Source of the DNA: CALMKX01 sp036274895
GTDB taxonomy: Bacteria > Acidobacteriota > Thermoanaerobaculia > Multivoradales > SZUA-115
NCBI GenBank assembly: GCA_036274895.1
Contig: DASUEU010000027.1
Location: forward strand, 124,001-188,000
Length of the DNA stretch: 64,000 bases
Direction of reading: 5' to 3'
The notes beneath the pieces were generated by a model, which did not search any database, was not told the DNA's origin, and worked only from the letters and a program-made list of their open reading frames with translations. This document shows positions 50,471 to 59,564 of this stretch, one piece after another. The number at the start of each line of letters is the position of its first letter. Position 1 is the first letter of the stretch. A program made the translations under genes and the position numbers.

Positions 50471-51511
50471 TCAGGGCACACGCGCGACCACAAGGACGTT
50501 GCCGGGGGAGAGGGCCGGGCGGATGACCTTGGTGCGCCGGCAGCCGGCGGCCTCGAGCCAGGCGGCGTAGTCCTCGCCATGGTGGGCGCGGGCGGTGGAG
50601 GTGAGGCGGAAGAACAGGGCGACGCCGTCGCCGAACGCCGGCCGAGTGCCGGGCCGCGGGGCCTCGATCTCCCAGACGGCGACCGTGCCGCCGGGCCGGA
50701 CGGCTCGGCGCGCCCGCTCGAGGATCGCCCGGCATGGCTCCTCCTCGAAGTGGTGCAGGAGGTTGGCGACCAGGGCCACGTCGTAGCCCTCGCCCAGCTC
50801 GGCGGTCAAGGCCTCGCCCTCGCGATGCTCCACAAGATCGGCGATCCCGGCCTCCTTCGCCAGCACGCGGGCATGCTCGAGGGCCTGGGGCAGGTCCACC
50901 ACCACCGAGCGCATGGGTGGATGGCGGCGGCAGATCTCCGCCCCCAGCAAGCCGTGGGAGCCGGCGAGATCGAGCAGGCGCGTCGCCCCTTTCGGCACCG
51001 GCACCCGCCCGGCCATCGCCGGAGCGTCGAAGCGAGCCACCTCGAGCATGGCTCGCTGGTACCACGCCCACTCCCCGGTGTCGGTCATGGTGTGATGGAA
51101 GTCCACGCCGCGGCCCGTCCGCACCAGGGGCTCCATCTGCTCGAGGAAGCTCCACTGGGTGAAGGTCCACTCGACGAAGCCGCGCAGGTCCTGGGGCGAG
51201 CCGGCCACCAGGCTGCGCCTGGCCAGGCGGGAGAGGCGGAAGCGCCCCCGCCGCAGTTCGAGGTAATCGAGGAAGACCAGGCTGCGCAGCAGCAGCTCGG
51301 TCGCCTCGGCATCGAGGCCCTTCTCGGCGGCCAGCTCCGCCGCGGTCTTCGAGCGCTCGGTCAGGGCCTCGAAGAGCCCCAACCGCACCGCCGTCATCAG
51401 GCAGCGGGCCTTGACGATGGAATAGAGAGCGTCGAGGGCCGGCACCGGCACCCGGCCCACGGCCAGGGCCAGCCGCTCGAGCAGGTTGGTGGGGCGCACG
51501 CCGTACTTCAC
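50471..51511 (-). CDS. SAM-dependent O-methyltransferase (AdoMet_MTase/acetylserotonin-like)
   Basis: GTG start at 51511 gives 346 residues. The N-terminal helical dimerisation domain contains ALYSIVKARCLMTAVRLGLFEAL and AELAAEKGLDAEATELLLRSLVFLDYLE, a winged-helix pattern. The catalytic domain has LLDLAGSHGLLGAEICRR (motif I), SVVVDLPQALEHAR and ALVANLLHHFEEEP. This is the plant-type O-methyltransferase fold also used in bacterial natural-product pathways. The next gene encodes the P-loop protein. A CVNH gene lies on the other side. Confidence 0.87.
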   Translation of the reverse strand: MKYGVRPTNLLERLALAVGRVPVPALDALYSIVKARCLMTAVRLGLFEALTERSKTAAELAAEKGLDAEATELLLRSLVFLDYLELRRGRFRLSRLARRSLVAGSPQDLRGFVEWTFTQWSFLEQMEPLVRTGRGVDFHHTMTDTGEWAWYQRAMLEVARFDAPAMAGRVPVPKGATRLLDLAGSHGLLGAEICRRHPPMRSVVVDLPQALEHARVLAKEAGIADLVEHREGEALTAELGEGYDVALVANLLHHFEEEPCRAILERARRAVRPGGTVAVWEIEAPRPGTRPAFGDGVALFFRLTSTARAHHGEDYAAWLEAAGCRRTKVIRPALSPGNVLVVARVP

Positions 51512-51864
51512 GGCGGGGGAGCCTAGCAGGCGGTGGTCTGGGGTTCGAGCGAGGAGGCTGGAAAAATGGCGACGGTTTTGCCATTCCCCCCTTCTGTCTC
51601 GGCAACAGCGCCGCCATCGTGTCGGTCGTCTCGCCGGGATCCCCATCCGGGCGCTGTCACTCGGGGTGGGCGACCGTCCTCTCCGGAGCCCACTTCAACT
51701 GCGATTGTTGCGTCTTTGCGTCTTTTTCACCTGGCTCAAGATTTGCAGTGTTCCAGTTTCCACTTCCGAGCTGCACTATAGGGATGCACAGCCATTCCCC
51801 GGCCAACCGCGGCGTTCGGGGAGACCTCAGTTCCCGACACCGTCGCTTTCGAAGGAGGAAGAAC
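51512..51864. other. Intergenic region, 353 nt
   Basis: It separates the divergent methyltransferase and BNR-repeat genes. The right half is noticeably A+T-richer and contains a directly repeated TTGCGTC (51708-51714 and again shortly after) and a possible -10 TATAGG at 51777. The GAAGGAGGAAGAAC just before 51865 is a good ribosome site. No coding frame here looks real. Confidence 0.5.
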
Positions 51865-54276
51865 GTGAAGGACAGAACCCTACCCATCCCACTCGACGCC
51901 CGGCGGCGGGCGACGAGGCGCGCGGCCCTCGCCACCGCGCTCGCGCTGGTCCTCCTGACCGGCGGCTCCGCTCTGGCCGGCCACGACGACGTTGGTGAGA
52001 AGTGGCAGGCCCAGGGTCCGGCCCCCAACACCGAGGGGCAGACCGAGAACGTGACCCCCGACAACCAGGTCGTGGGTGCCGTCCACGTCGTGGTCGCTCA
52101 TCCCACCTCGCCGAGCACCCTCTACGTCGGATCGGTGAACGGCGGCGTGTGGAAGACCACCAACGCCACCTCCAACAACATCAAGTGGAAGCCCCTGACG
52201 GATGACCTGGGCTCGCCCTCGATCGGTGCCCTCGACATGGATCCCAGCGTGCCCAGCCACAAGACCCTGGTGGCCGGCATCGGCGGCTTCTCGAGCCTGG
52301 GCCGCTTGCGGGGCGCGGCGATCGGCCTGCTGCGCACGACCAACGGCGGCGAGAGCTGGACCGTGATCAACGGTGGCGGCACCCTTCTCGGCAAGAACAT
52401 CTCCGGCGTGGCGGCCCGGGGCAACACGCTGGTGGTTTCAGTCAACACCGCCGACGCCTTCACCTTCCCCAACATCGGCATCTTCCGCTCGGCGGACGGT
52501 GGCGCCACCTTCACCCAGATCTCAGTCGGCAACGGCGCCGGCACCGGTCTGCCCGGCGGCGTCGCCAACGATCTGGTGGGGGATCCCCTGAACCCGAGCC
52601 GCCTGTTCACCAGCATCCTCTTCGCCAACTCGCTCGGCGGACTGAACGGCGTGTACCGCAGCGACGACACCGGGGCCACCTGGACCAAGGTCAGCAGCCC
52701 GGCCATGGATGCTCTGCTGATCTCGGGCGTCACCAGCAACGTGGAGTTCGCCGTCGGTCGCCACAACAACGTCTATGCGGCGATTGCCAACAGCGGTCGG
52801 CTGGCCGGCGTGTTCCGCTCGGGCGACGGCGGCGCCACCTGGACGGCGATGGACCTGCCGCTGACCAACGAGGGCTCCCTGATCGGCATCCACCCCGGCG
52901 GCCAGGCCTCGATCCACCTGTCGATCGTGGCTGACCCGACCGACGCCCACATCGTCTACATCGGCGGCGACCGCCAGCCCCTGTTCAACGAGGTGGCCAA
53001 CCCGCCGCTTTCGGACTTCCCGAACTCGATCGGCGCCGTCGACTTCTCCGGCCGCCTCTTCCGCGGTAACGCCTCCTCGCCCGCGGGCAGCCAGTGGGTG
53101 CACCTCACCCACTCTTCGAGCCTCGGCGCTCCCGGCGGCGGCACGGCCTCCTCGAGCTCGCCCCACGCCGACTCCCGCGAGATGACCTTCGACGCCCACG
53201 GCCGGCTGATCGAGACCGACGACGGCGGCATCTTCCGGCGCTCGAACCCCCGCGACAACACCGGTGACTGGACCTCGCTCAACGGCAACCTGCAGGTCGG
53301 CGAGTTCCACGCCACCACTTCGGACGAGCTGTCGAACATCGTCTTCGGCGGTACCCAGGACATCGGCACGGACGTCCAGGACCTGCCCTTCGACCTCGAG
53401 TGGTCGACCCTCTTGGGCGGCGATGGCAGCGACACCGCCGTCGACGACGTCTCGAACCCGGCCTTCTCCACCCGCTTCTCCTCCGCCCAGTTCCTCCAAG
53501 CCTTCAACCGCACCTTCTGGGACGCTGCCAACAACTTCCTGGGCTTCGACTTCCCGACCCGCACGCCGATTGGCGGCAGCCCGGCGATGGTGGCCCAGTT
53601 CTACACCCCGGTGCGGATCAACAACGTCGACAAGAACCGCCTGATCTTCGGCGCCAACAACGGCGTTTACGAGAGCCAGGACCAGGGCTTCACCGTGCTG
53701 CGCATCGGCGCGGGCATCGTGGTCACCGGCAACCCCAGTGACCCCATCGGCTACGGCGCCACCGGCAACCCCGACATCCTCTACCTCGGCACCACCGACG
53801 ACGTCTGGGTGCGCACCGCCGCCCATCCGGCGCCGCTGGTGCTCTCCGCCACCTTCCCGGGCAACGGCACCGGCCGCGCCGTGCGCGACATCGCCATCGA
53901 TCCGGACAACGGCAACCAGGCCTTCGCGATGAACCTGGGCGGTGTCTACCGCACCCAGGATGCCGGCGCCACCTGGACGGACGTCACCGGCAACCTCCTC
54001 ACCTTCCCCATCACCACTCCCCGCAGCCTCGCCCTGGCCCGCACTTCCGAGGGCGACGCCATCGTGGTCGGCACCGTGGGCGGCGTCTACATCGCCACGG
54101 CGGACGACGGCTTCGCGGTCTGGCAGAAGCTGGGCGAGGATCTGCCCAACACCCACGTCTTCGAGCTGGAGTACGACGCCAGCACGGACACCCTCGTCGC
54201 CGGCACCATCGGTCGCGCCACCTGGAAGCAGAAGAAGCTCTCGGAGACGATCGAGGAGATCAACAACGATGACTAG
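51865..54276 (+). CDS. Large secreted BNR/Asp-box repeat protein (sortilin/sialidase-like propeller)
   Basis: A GTG start with AAGGAGG gives 803 residues and a signal peptide (LATALALVLLTGGSALAG). The protein consists of repeated Asp-box blades: GGVWKTTNATS, IGLLRTTNGGESWTVI, GIFRSADGGATFTQI, GVYRSDDTGATWTKV, GVFRSGDGGATWTAM and GVYRTQDAGATWTDV. These are S-x-D-x-G-x-T-W turns of sialidase or VPS10 propellers. About twelve blades would form two propellers. The catalytic Arg triad of sialidases is not evident, so a binding or structural role is likelier. It ends in an acidic tail and is followed 55 nt later by the PQQ-like gene. Confidence 0.86.
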   Translation: MKDRTLPIPLDARRRATRRAALATALALVLLTGGSALAGHDDVGEKWQAQGPAPNTEGQTENVTPDNQVVGAVHVVVAHPTSPSTLYVGSVNGGVWKTTNATSNNIKWKPLTDDLGSPSIGALDMDPSVPSHKTLVAGIGGFSSLGRLRGAAIGLLRTTNGGESWTVINGGGTLLGKNISGVAARGNTLVVSVNTADAFTFPNIGIFRSADGGATFTQISVGNGAGTGLPGGVANDLVGDPLNPSRLFTSILFANSLGGLNGVYRSDDTGATWTKVSSPAMDALLISGVTSNVEFAVGRHNNVYAAIANSGRLAGVFRSGDGGATWTAMDLPLTNEGSLIGIHPGGQASIHLSIVADPTDAHIVYIGGDRQPLFNEVANPPLSDFPNSIGAVDFSGRLFRGNASSPAGSQWVHLTHSSSLGAPGGGTASSSSPHADSREMTFDAHGRLIETDDGGIFRRSNPRDNTGDWTSLNGNLQVGEFHATTSDELSNIVFGGTQDIGTDVQDLPFDLEWSTLLGGDGSDTAVDDVSNPAFSTRFSSAQFLQAFNRTFWDAANNFLGFDFPTRTPIGGSPAMVAQFYTPVRINNVDKNRLIFGANNGVYESQDQGFTVLRIGAGIVVTGNPSDPIGYGATGNPDILYLGTTDDVWVRTAAHPAPLVLSATFPGNGTGRAVRDIAIDPDNGNQAFAMNLGGVYRTQDAGATWTDVTGNLLTFPITTPRSLALARTSEGDAIVVGTVGGVYIATADDGFAVWQKLGEDLPNTHVFELEYDASTDTLVAGTIGRATWKQKKLSETIEEINNDD

Positions 54277-54331
54277 CCCCTGGAGCCTCGATCCATCCCA
54301 ACGGACAACCCTTTCTTCGAGGGAGAAGACC

Positions 54332-55366
54332 ATGAGCCTCGATGTGATCTCGCGTTCGCGGCGCACCGCCGCGGCGCTTGCGCTGGTCGCGAGCCTCCTG
54401 CTCGCCGCCGGCTTCGCCCCCGCGGCCCTGGCCGCCGGGGAGCGCGCCGCCTCTCCGGCCCTCGCCGACGGCGTGGTGGTTGACGCCGCGCGCGGCGTGG
54501 CCTACGTGATGAACGCCCAGGGCGGCATCGACGCCGTCGAGCTCGCCCGCGGCACCACCTCCTGGGCCACCGACGCGGCCGCCAAGCCGCTGCTGGTCGA
54601 CGGGGAGACCCTGCTCGCCCAGGCCAAGACCGGCGCCGCGGGCCAGCTGCCCCTGGCGCTGATCAGCCTGGGCGCCGACAAGGGCGCCCGGCCCCTCGCC
54701 GTGGAGCTGCCCGCCGGCGTCCAGGCTCGCCTGGTCGACGGTCGCGACGGCTTCTTCCGCCTCGAGGCCGAGGTCGGCGCGGCGGGTGAGGTGGTCCTCA
54801 CCTGGCTTTCCGCCAGCATCCCGGTGCAGGGCGCGCTGCTGGTCGACGAGGGAGCGCCCCTGGTCACTGCCTCGGCGACCCTCACCGAGCGCCGCCTCGC
54901 CCACCCGGCCACGCACCAGGAAGGTGCGGCGGCCGTCCAGCTCGCCACGGGGGTTGCCCGGGCGATGCCCGTCGAAGAGGCCCGCGGCCGGCTGGCCACC
55001 CGCGCCGGCGCTGAGCGCTTCGCCGTCAAGGCCGACGGAGCCCGGCAGTACCTGTCGGCCGATGGCCGGCACTTCCTGGTCAGTCAGACCACCCAGGCCG
55101 CCGACCCTGCTTCTCGCTATCGCTGGACGCTGGTCGAGCGGGCCAGCGGAGCGGTGCTCGGCAGCCTCGCGACGAGCGCGCCGACGGCGCCGTTCGTGAT
55201 CTCCGGCTCACGGCTGATCTTGGTGGCCCAGCCGCGGATCCAGCGCGTCGAGGGCAAGTGGCTGGAGGAGGCCCGCACCTTGAAGGCCATCGACCTCGCC
55301 ACCGGCGCCCAGCTGTGGACCCGCGCCGTGGTCGACCCGACTTTCCGCGGCCCGGCCGCCCCGTAG
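54332..55366 (+). CDS. Secreted PQQ-like propeller protein of unknown function
   Basis: The ATG at 54332 (GGGAGAAGACC upstream) gives 344 residues with a long signal peptide (ALALVASLLLAAGFAPAALA). The pattern DGVVVDAARGVAYVMNAQGGIDAVELARGTTSW and LILVAQPR...LKAIDLATGAQLWTRAV is that of PQQ-type beta-propellers, with W closing each blade. The dehydrogenase residues are not visible. The 1937-2560 protein aside, most genes of this region are secreted, and this one probably forms a transcription unit with the preceding BNR gene. Confidence 0.75.
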   Translation: MSLDVISRSRRTAAALALVASLLLAAGFAPAALAAGERAASPALADGVVVDAARGVAYVMNAQGGIDAVELARGTTSWATDAAAKPLLVDGETLLAQAKTGAAGQLPLALISLGADKGARPLAVELPAGVQARLVDGRDGFFRLEAEVGAAGEVVLTWLSASIPVQGALLVDEGAPLVTASATLTERRLAHPATHQEGAAAVQLATGVARAMPVEEARGRLATRAGAERFAVKADGARQYLSADGRHFLVSQTTQAADPASRYRWTLVERASGAVLGSLATSAPTAPFVISGSRLILVAQPRIQRVEGKWLEEARTLKAIDLATGAQLWTRAVVDPTFRGPAAP

Positions 55367-55465
55367 CCCTTCCGCGCCTCACCGCCACCCCCTCGCCTCG
55401 GACCGAGCGTCCAGCTCGGCCCGGGGCGAGGGTTCCATCCCCCCGGGTGATAGCGTGGCTCGACC

Positions 55466-56353
55466 ATGGCCTTCGCTGTTGGCCGCAGGAGGCGGACCGT
55501 GCTCACCTGGCTCGCGCTGCTCCTGATTGTCCAGGTCGGGATGCCCCTGGCGATGGCTCTGGGTCGCAACCGGCTGATTTTCCTGCCGACGGCGGCGCCG
55601 GGACCGGAAGGGGGGGTGGAGGCGTTTCCGCCCGACGTGGAGGGCCGTCTCGTGCGCATCCGGCGACCGGACGGCCGCCTGCTCCCGGCCTATGACGCCC
55701 GGCCCCGGGGCCTTGCCGACGATCACGGGCCGGTGGTGCTCTTCGCCCACGGCAACGCGGGGAACCTCTTCCATCGAGCCGGGCTGCTCGCCTTCTTCGC
55801 CCGCCACACCGGGGTGCGAACCCTGCTGTTCGAGTACTCGGGCTACGGCGGGGCCGCGGGGATGCCGAGTGAGCAGGAGGTCTACCGCGACGGCCTCGCC
55901 GCCTACGACCATCTGGTGGCCGACGGCGTGGCGCCGGGGCGCATCGTGCTGTACGGCGAGAGCCTCGGCGGCGCCGTGGCGCTCAAGATCGCCTCCGAGC
56001 GGCCGGTGGCGGGGGTGGTGCTGCAGGCGCCCTTCACCTCTCTCTCCTCCCTCGCCTGGCGGCTCTACCCATGGCTGCCCCTGGGACCGCTGCTGGTGCG
56101 CGGTGCCTTCCCCAATGCTCAACGCGTGCGCGCTCTCGCGGTGCCCCTGGCGGTGGTGCATGGCGAGGAGGACGAGATCATCCCCTTCGCCGAGGGCCGG
56201 CGCCTCCACGCTGCCGCCCCGGCCGGAGCCGAGCTGCTGCCCATCGCCGGCGCCGGCCACAACGACCTCTTCGAGATCGGCGGCGCCACGTACCTGCGGG
56301 GGCTGGGGGAGCGCTTCCGGAGGTGGGTGGCGGGGGCCAACGCGAGGGATTGA
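55466..56353 (+). CDS. Membrane-anchored alpha/beta hydrolase (BEM46/ABHD13-like)
   Basis: A 295-residue hydrolase with an N-terminal membrane segment (VLTWLALLLIVQVGMPLAMAL), oxyanion region LFAHGNAGNL, nucleophile elbow YGESLGGAVALK (Ser), HGEEDEIIPF (Asp) and GAGHNDL (His). This combination is typical of BEM46-type serine hydrolases. The substrate is unknown. A TAGCGT-type -10 ends 9 nt before the ATG. Confidence 0.9.
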   Translation: MAFAVGRRRRTVLTWLALLLIVQVGMPLAMALGRNRLIFLPTAAPGPEGGVEAFPPDVEGRLVRIRRPDGRLLPAYDARPRGLADDHGPVVLFAHGNAGNLFHRAGLLAFFARHTGVRTLLFEYSGYGGAAGMPSEQEVYRDGLAAYDHLVADGVAPGRIVLYGESLGGAVALKIASERPVAGVVLQAPFTSLSSLAWRLYPWLPLGPLLVRGAFPNAQRVRALAVPLAVVHGEEDEIIPFAEGRRLHAAAPAGAELLPIAGAGHNDLFEIGGATYLRGLGERFRRWVAGANARD

Positions 56354-56386
56354 GATCCCAGGCGTTGGCCAGGTGCTGCCCGGTGC

Positions 56387-58900
56387 TCACTTCTCGGCGG
56401 CCGCCTCCAGCTGCCGGACCCGCGAGGCCAGCTCTTCGAGCAGCCCCTGCTGCTCCTTGACGGCCTCGACGAGCACGGCAGTGAGCTTGGCGTAGTCCAC
56501 GGATTTGTTGCCCTGGGCGTCGGTGTGGACGACCTCCGGCACGACTCGCTCGACCTCCTGGGCCAGGAAGCCGACCTCGGTGCCTGCCGGGAACTGCCGT
56601 TCCGGGAAGCGCGCGCGATCCCACTCGTAGCGGATGCCCTCGAGCCCGCGCACCAGGGCGAGGCCGTCGGTGATCCGCCCGCGACTGATCTTCCACCGGG
56701 CGTCCGAAGGCAGGCTCGAGACGTTGGCGCAGTAGATGGCGTAGCCGAACTCGGGCGCTACGGCCAGAACCTGGCCGCTGCTGCAGCCACCCGGGGGGAG
56801 ATAGAACAGGCGGCCGTTGAGAAACGTTTCTCCATTGACGTGGAGCTTGTAGCTCGAGCCCGGCACGGTGCCGACACCCAGGCGGCCGGCAATGTCCACG
56901 TTGCTGTTGGCGTTGGGGAAGCTGACCGTTTGGAGGTTCGCGGTCATGACGAACGCCGTCGCGTTGTTGCGGGTCACCATGAAGCGGCCGAGGCTGTCGG
57001 CGCCGAACAGCTCCCAGCGGTTGTTGGGGTCGGCAAGCTGATCGGTGGGGTCGCTGAAGGCGATGCCGGTGTTGGAGCCGTGGATGTGGAGAGAGCTGCG
57101 AGGCACGCCGGTACCGATCATGACGTTGCCCGAGCCGTTGTCGCGGATCGAGCCGGAGACCAGCTGCGAGCCGTTCCACAGGGGCACGTACTGGGGGTTC
57201 TGGAAGCCGACCTCGGGATCCACCTCGGCGGTGAGGCCGGTGTGATCGATGCCGTCGGCGAAGCCGGCAGGGACGCCCGAGATCTCACTCCAAGAACCGG
57301 CCGCGTTGTCCACGCCGTCGGCGAAGCCGGCCGGGATGCCGGTGATCTGGCTCCAGGCACCGGCCGTGTCGTCGGTTCCGTCGGCGAAGCCGGCCGGCAC
57401 GCTGGCTAGCTCGCCCCAGGAGATCCCGTCCTTCACGTGCGCCGGCACGGTGGGATCTGACTCGGTGGCGATGCCGGTGTGATCGATGCCGTCGGCAAAG
57501 CCGGCAGGGACGCCCGAGATCTCGCTCCAAGAACCGGCTGCGTTGTCCACGCCATCGGCGAAGCCGGCCGGGATGCCGATGATCTGGCTCCAGGCCCCCG
57601 CCGCGTCGTCGGTTCCGTCGGCAAAGCCCGCCGGCACGCCGGCTAGCTCGCCCCAGGAGATCCCGTCCTTCACGTGTGCCGCCACGGTGGGATCGGACTC
57701 GGTCGCAATGCCGGTGTTGTCCACGCCGTCCGAGAAGCCGCCTGGGATGCCGGCCAGCTCGTTCCAGGAAACCCCGTCCTTCAGGCTCGCCGGCACTGTG
57801 GGATCCGTCTCGGCGGTCAGGCCGACAGCGTCGTCACCATCGGCGAAGCCGCCGGGGATACCCGCCACCTCGTTCCAGGAAACCCCGTCTTTCACGCTCG
57901 CGGCCACCGTCGGGTCGGTCTCGGTAGCGAGGCCGACGGCGTCGTCACCATCGGCGAAGCCGGCGGGAATGCCGGCCAGCTCGTTCCAGGCCACGCCGTC
58001 TTTGACGCTCACGGCCACGGTGGGATCCGACTCCGTGGTCACCCCCACGGCGTCGTCACCATCGGCGAAGCCGGCGGGAATGCCGGCCAGCTCGTTCCAG
58101 GCCACGCCGTCCTTGACACTCGCAGCCACGGTGGGGTCTTCCTCCGTGGCCACGCCGACGGCGTCATCACCGTCGGCGAAGCCCGCGGGGATACCCGCCA
58201 GCTCACTCCAGGCCACGCCGTCCTTGACACTCGTGGCCACGGTGGGATCCGCTTCCGTCACCACGCCCACCGCATCGTCGCCGTCGGCGAAGCCGGGCGG
58301 GATGCCCGTGATCGCCTGCCAGTCGAGGGTGGTGGCGGCCGCCGTCATCTGGGTGGTGCCGTCCGGGAACTCGAAGCCGCCGTCGCTCGAGCGCACCGGC
58401 CCCTCCACCTCCAGCCCGCCCCGCAGGGTGCCGCCGGTGATGCGCAGAAAGTCCGCCGCCCCGTAGCCGGAGAGGGTGTCTGCCACGCGCGCCGCCCGCG
58501 CCTTGTCCGAGAAGATGGCGTAGGGCGCAGCCGTCAGCAGCTGCAGGGGGCGCAGGGCCTCGAGCTCGCCGGAGCCGGCCTGCCCGGTCTGGATCTCGAG
58601 CCAGCGCGGCTCGCCCGAGAACACGGTGTCGCCGAGGTCGAGCTGGAGTACGAAAAGGCCCTTCCTCACCGGTACGTCGAGCACGGTCGTGGTGGCCAGC
58701 AGGTTGGTGGCGTCGGCATCGTCGTAGAGACTCACCACGAAGTCGTAGAGCCCGTCCGCCACGTCGCTACCCTGGCGCAGCAGGCCCTGGTAGGTGAAGG
58801 TTGAGGAGTGAGGGCCCTGCGCCCACCCGGGCGCGGCCGGCAGAAGCAGCGAGAGGACGAGGATCGAGCCGAGGAAACGTGATCGGTGTTGGCGCAACAT
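56387..58900 (-). CDS. Secreted repeat protein with C-terminal S74 chaperone-peptidase (tail-fibre-like)
   Basis: An 837-residue protein. Signal peptide (FLGSILVLSLLLPAAPGWA), then a domain of about 120 residues (FTYQGLLRQGSDVADGLYDFVVSLYD). Residues 193-564 are tandem repeats built on W-x-x-[IL]-x-G-[IV]-P-x-G-F-x-D-G. A stalk (GSIRDNGSGNVMIGTGVPRSSLHIHG) follows. The last 110 residues hold DARWKISRGRI...GFLAQEVERVVPEVV, the S74 intramolecular chaperone that trimerises and cleaves itself off; the Ser of its SD motif and the Lys of the dyad should be checked. A coiled coil (VKEQQGLLEELASRVRQLEAAAEK) ends it. It likely forms a surface fibre. Confidence 0.84.
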   Translation of the reverse strand: MLRQHRSRFLGSILVLSLLLPAAPGWAQGPHSSTFTYQGLLRQGSDVADGLYDFVVSLYDDADATNLLATTTVLDVPVRKGLFVLQLDLGDTVFSGEPRWLEIQTGQAGSGELEALRPLQLLTAAPYAIFSDKARAARVADTLSGYGAADFLRITGGTLRGGLEVEGPVRSSDGGFEFPDGTTQMTAAATTLDWQAITGIPPGFADGDDAVGVVTEADPTVATSVKDGVAWSELAGIPAGFADGDDAVGVATEEDPTVAASVKDGVAWNELAGIPAGFADGDDAVGVTTESDPTVAVSVKDGVAWNELAGIPAGFADGDDAVGLATETDPTVAASVKDGVSWNEVAGIPGGFADGDDAVGLTAETDPTVPASLKDGVSWNELAGIPGGFSDGVDNTGIATESDPTVAAHVKDGISWGELAGVPAGFADGTDDAAGAWSQIIGIPAGFADGVDNAAGSWSEISGVPAGFADGIDHTGIATESDPTVPAHVKDGISWGELASVPAGFADGTDDTAGAWSQITGIPAGFADGVDNAAGSWSEISGVPAGFADGIDHTGLTAEVDPEVGFQNPQYVPLWNGSQLVSGSIRDNGSGNVMIGTGVPRSSLHIHGSNTGIAFSDPTDQLADPNNRWELFGADSLGRFMVTRNNATAFVMTANLQTVSFPNANSNVDIAGRLGVGTVPGSSYKLHVNGETFLNGRLFYLPPGGCSSGQVLAVAPEFGYAIYCANVSSLPSDARWKISRGRITDGLALVRGLEGIRYEWDRARFPERQFPAGTEVGFLAQEVERVVPEVVHTDAQGNKSVDYAKLTAVLVEAVKEQQGLLEELASRVRQLEAAAEK
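57209..58324 (-). repeat. Nested tandem repeats of the S74 fibre gene
   Basis: Protein units are: six 37-residue (111-nt) repeats at residues 193-414, then the block 21+21+37 residues (237 nt) at 415-493, repeated at 494-564, where the last unit diverges. The two 237-nt blocks are nearly identical at the DNA level, differing mostly at third positions, so this second-order duplication is more recent. Confidence 0.8.
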
Positions 58901-58903
58901 GGC

Positions 58904-59182
58904 TCACTCCCCTTCCGCGGACTCATCCTGGATCACCACGGAGCTGAGCTGAAACAAGCCGAGGAAGCCGCCGGCGACCGTCGAGATCGGGGAGTCCATG
59001 GTGCCGGCATCGGCCTGGCCGACGACGGCGAGGCACTCGAACCGGCCTGAGCGGGAGGCGCCGCCCCCGCCGTCCACCGAGTACCAGGGAACGTCGAACG
59101 TCGCCGGCGAGTCCGCCATGGCTCTCATCGGGACGATCGTGAGAATCGAAAACACGAGGACAAAGCGAGCCCATCTCGACAT
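58904..59182 (-). CDS. Small secreted protein with GGGG...VGQADAG...GGF motif
   Basis: The ATG at 59182 gives 92 residues with a signal peptide (FVLVFSILTIVPMRAMA). The mature part is YSVDGGGGASRSGRFECLAV, VGQADAGTM and AGGFLGLF, which matches an unnamed motif frequent in secreted proteins of Planctomycetota, Acidobacteriota and relatives (GGGxSxxGxF...GTIGQPDAG...GGFW). It sits 3 nt before the fibre gene (TGAGCCATG), so the two are co-translated and may interact. An upstream in-frame ATG at 59227 is less likely. Confidence 0.7.
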   Translation of the reverse strand: MSRWARFVLVFSILTIVPMRAMADSPATFDVPWYSVDGGGGASRSGRFECLAVVGQADAGTMDSPISTVAGGFLGLFQLSSVVIQDESAEGE

Positions 59183-59564
59183 GATCGAGCCTCCGTAGCC
59201 ACGCGGGTGGATCCGTTCCTCCCGCAAACCCCGTTGAAGGGACGATCGGTTGGATGAGGTGGGGCGGGAAATGTTTAGAAGGGGGAGGAGCGCCTCGCTT
59301 CAGACGTTACCGAGCCTCGCACGGGCGGCGCCCCTCGAGAGAGTTGTGACCTGGAAACGAGCTGGCTAGACTGCCCGGTGTGGCCATCCTCGGGTTTCGC
59401 CACAGAGGGCTGCCGCCTGACGCACCGAGCACCGGGCCCGAGGAGGCACGGCAACGGGCGGCTTCATCCAGCGAAACCTTCGCCTTCCTCGTCGCCCCTG
59501 CCGAGTACATCTACACCGAAGCGCCTGACACGACCTTCAGGTCCCACTCTCTCGGGAGACTCCC
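59183..59564. other. Intergenic region with promoter and possible leaderless small frame
   Basis: A strong promoter-like pair lies at 59344-59372: TTGTGA, 17 nt, TAGACT. A GTG at 59380, 7 nt after the -10, opens a 62-codon frame (59380-59568) whose stop overlaps the ABM gene start as ATGA. The encoded peptide (MAILGFRHRGLPP...) resembles nothing known to me, so it may just be the leader of the 59565 transcript. Nothing else is apparent. Confidence 0.4.

Noticed and set aside
57209..58324. Regularly spaced repeats reminiscent of a CRISPR array
   Set aside because: The repeats are in frame, 63-111 nt long, diverge mainly at third positions and encode a protein motif. There are no spacers or cas genes.
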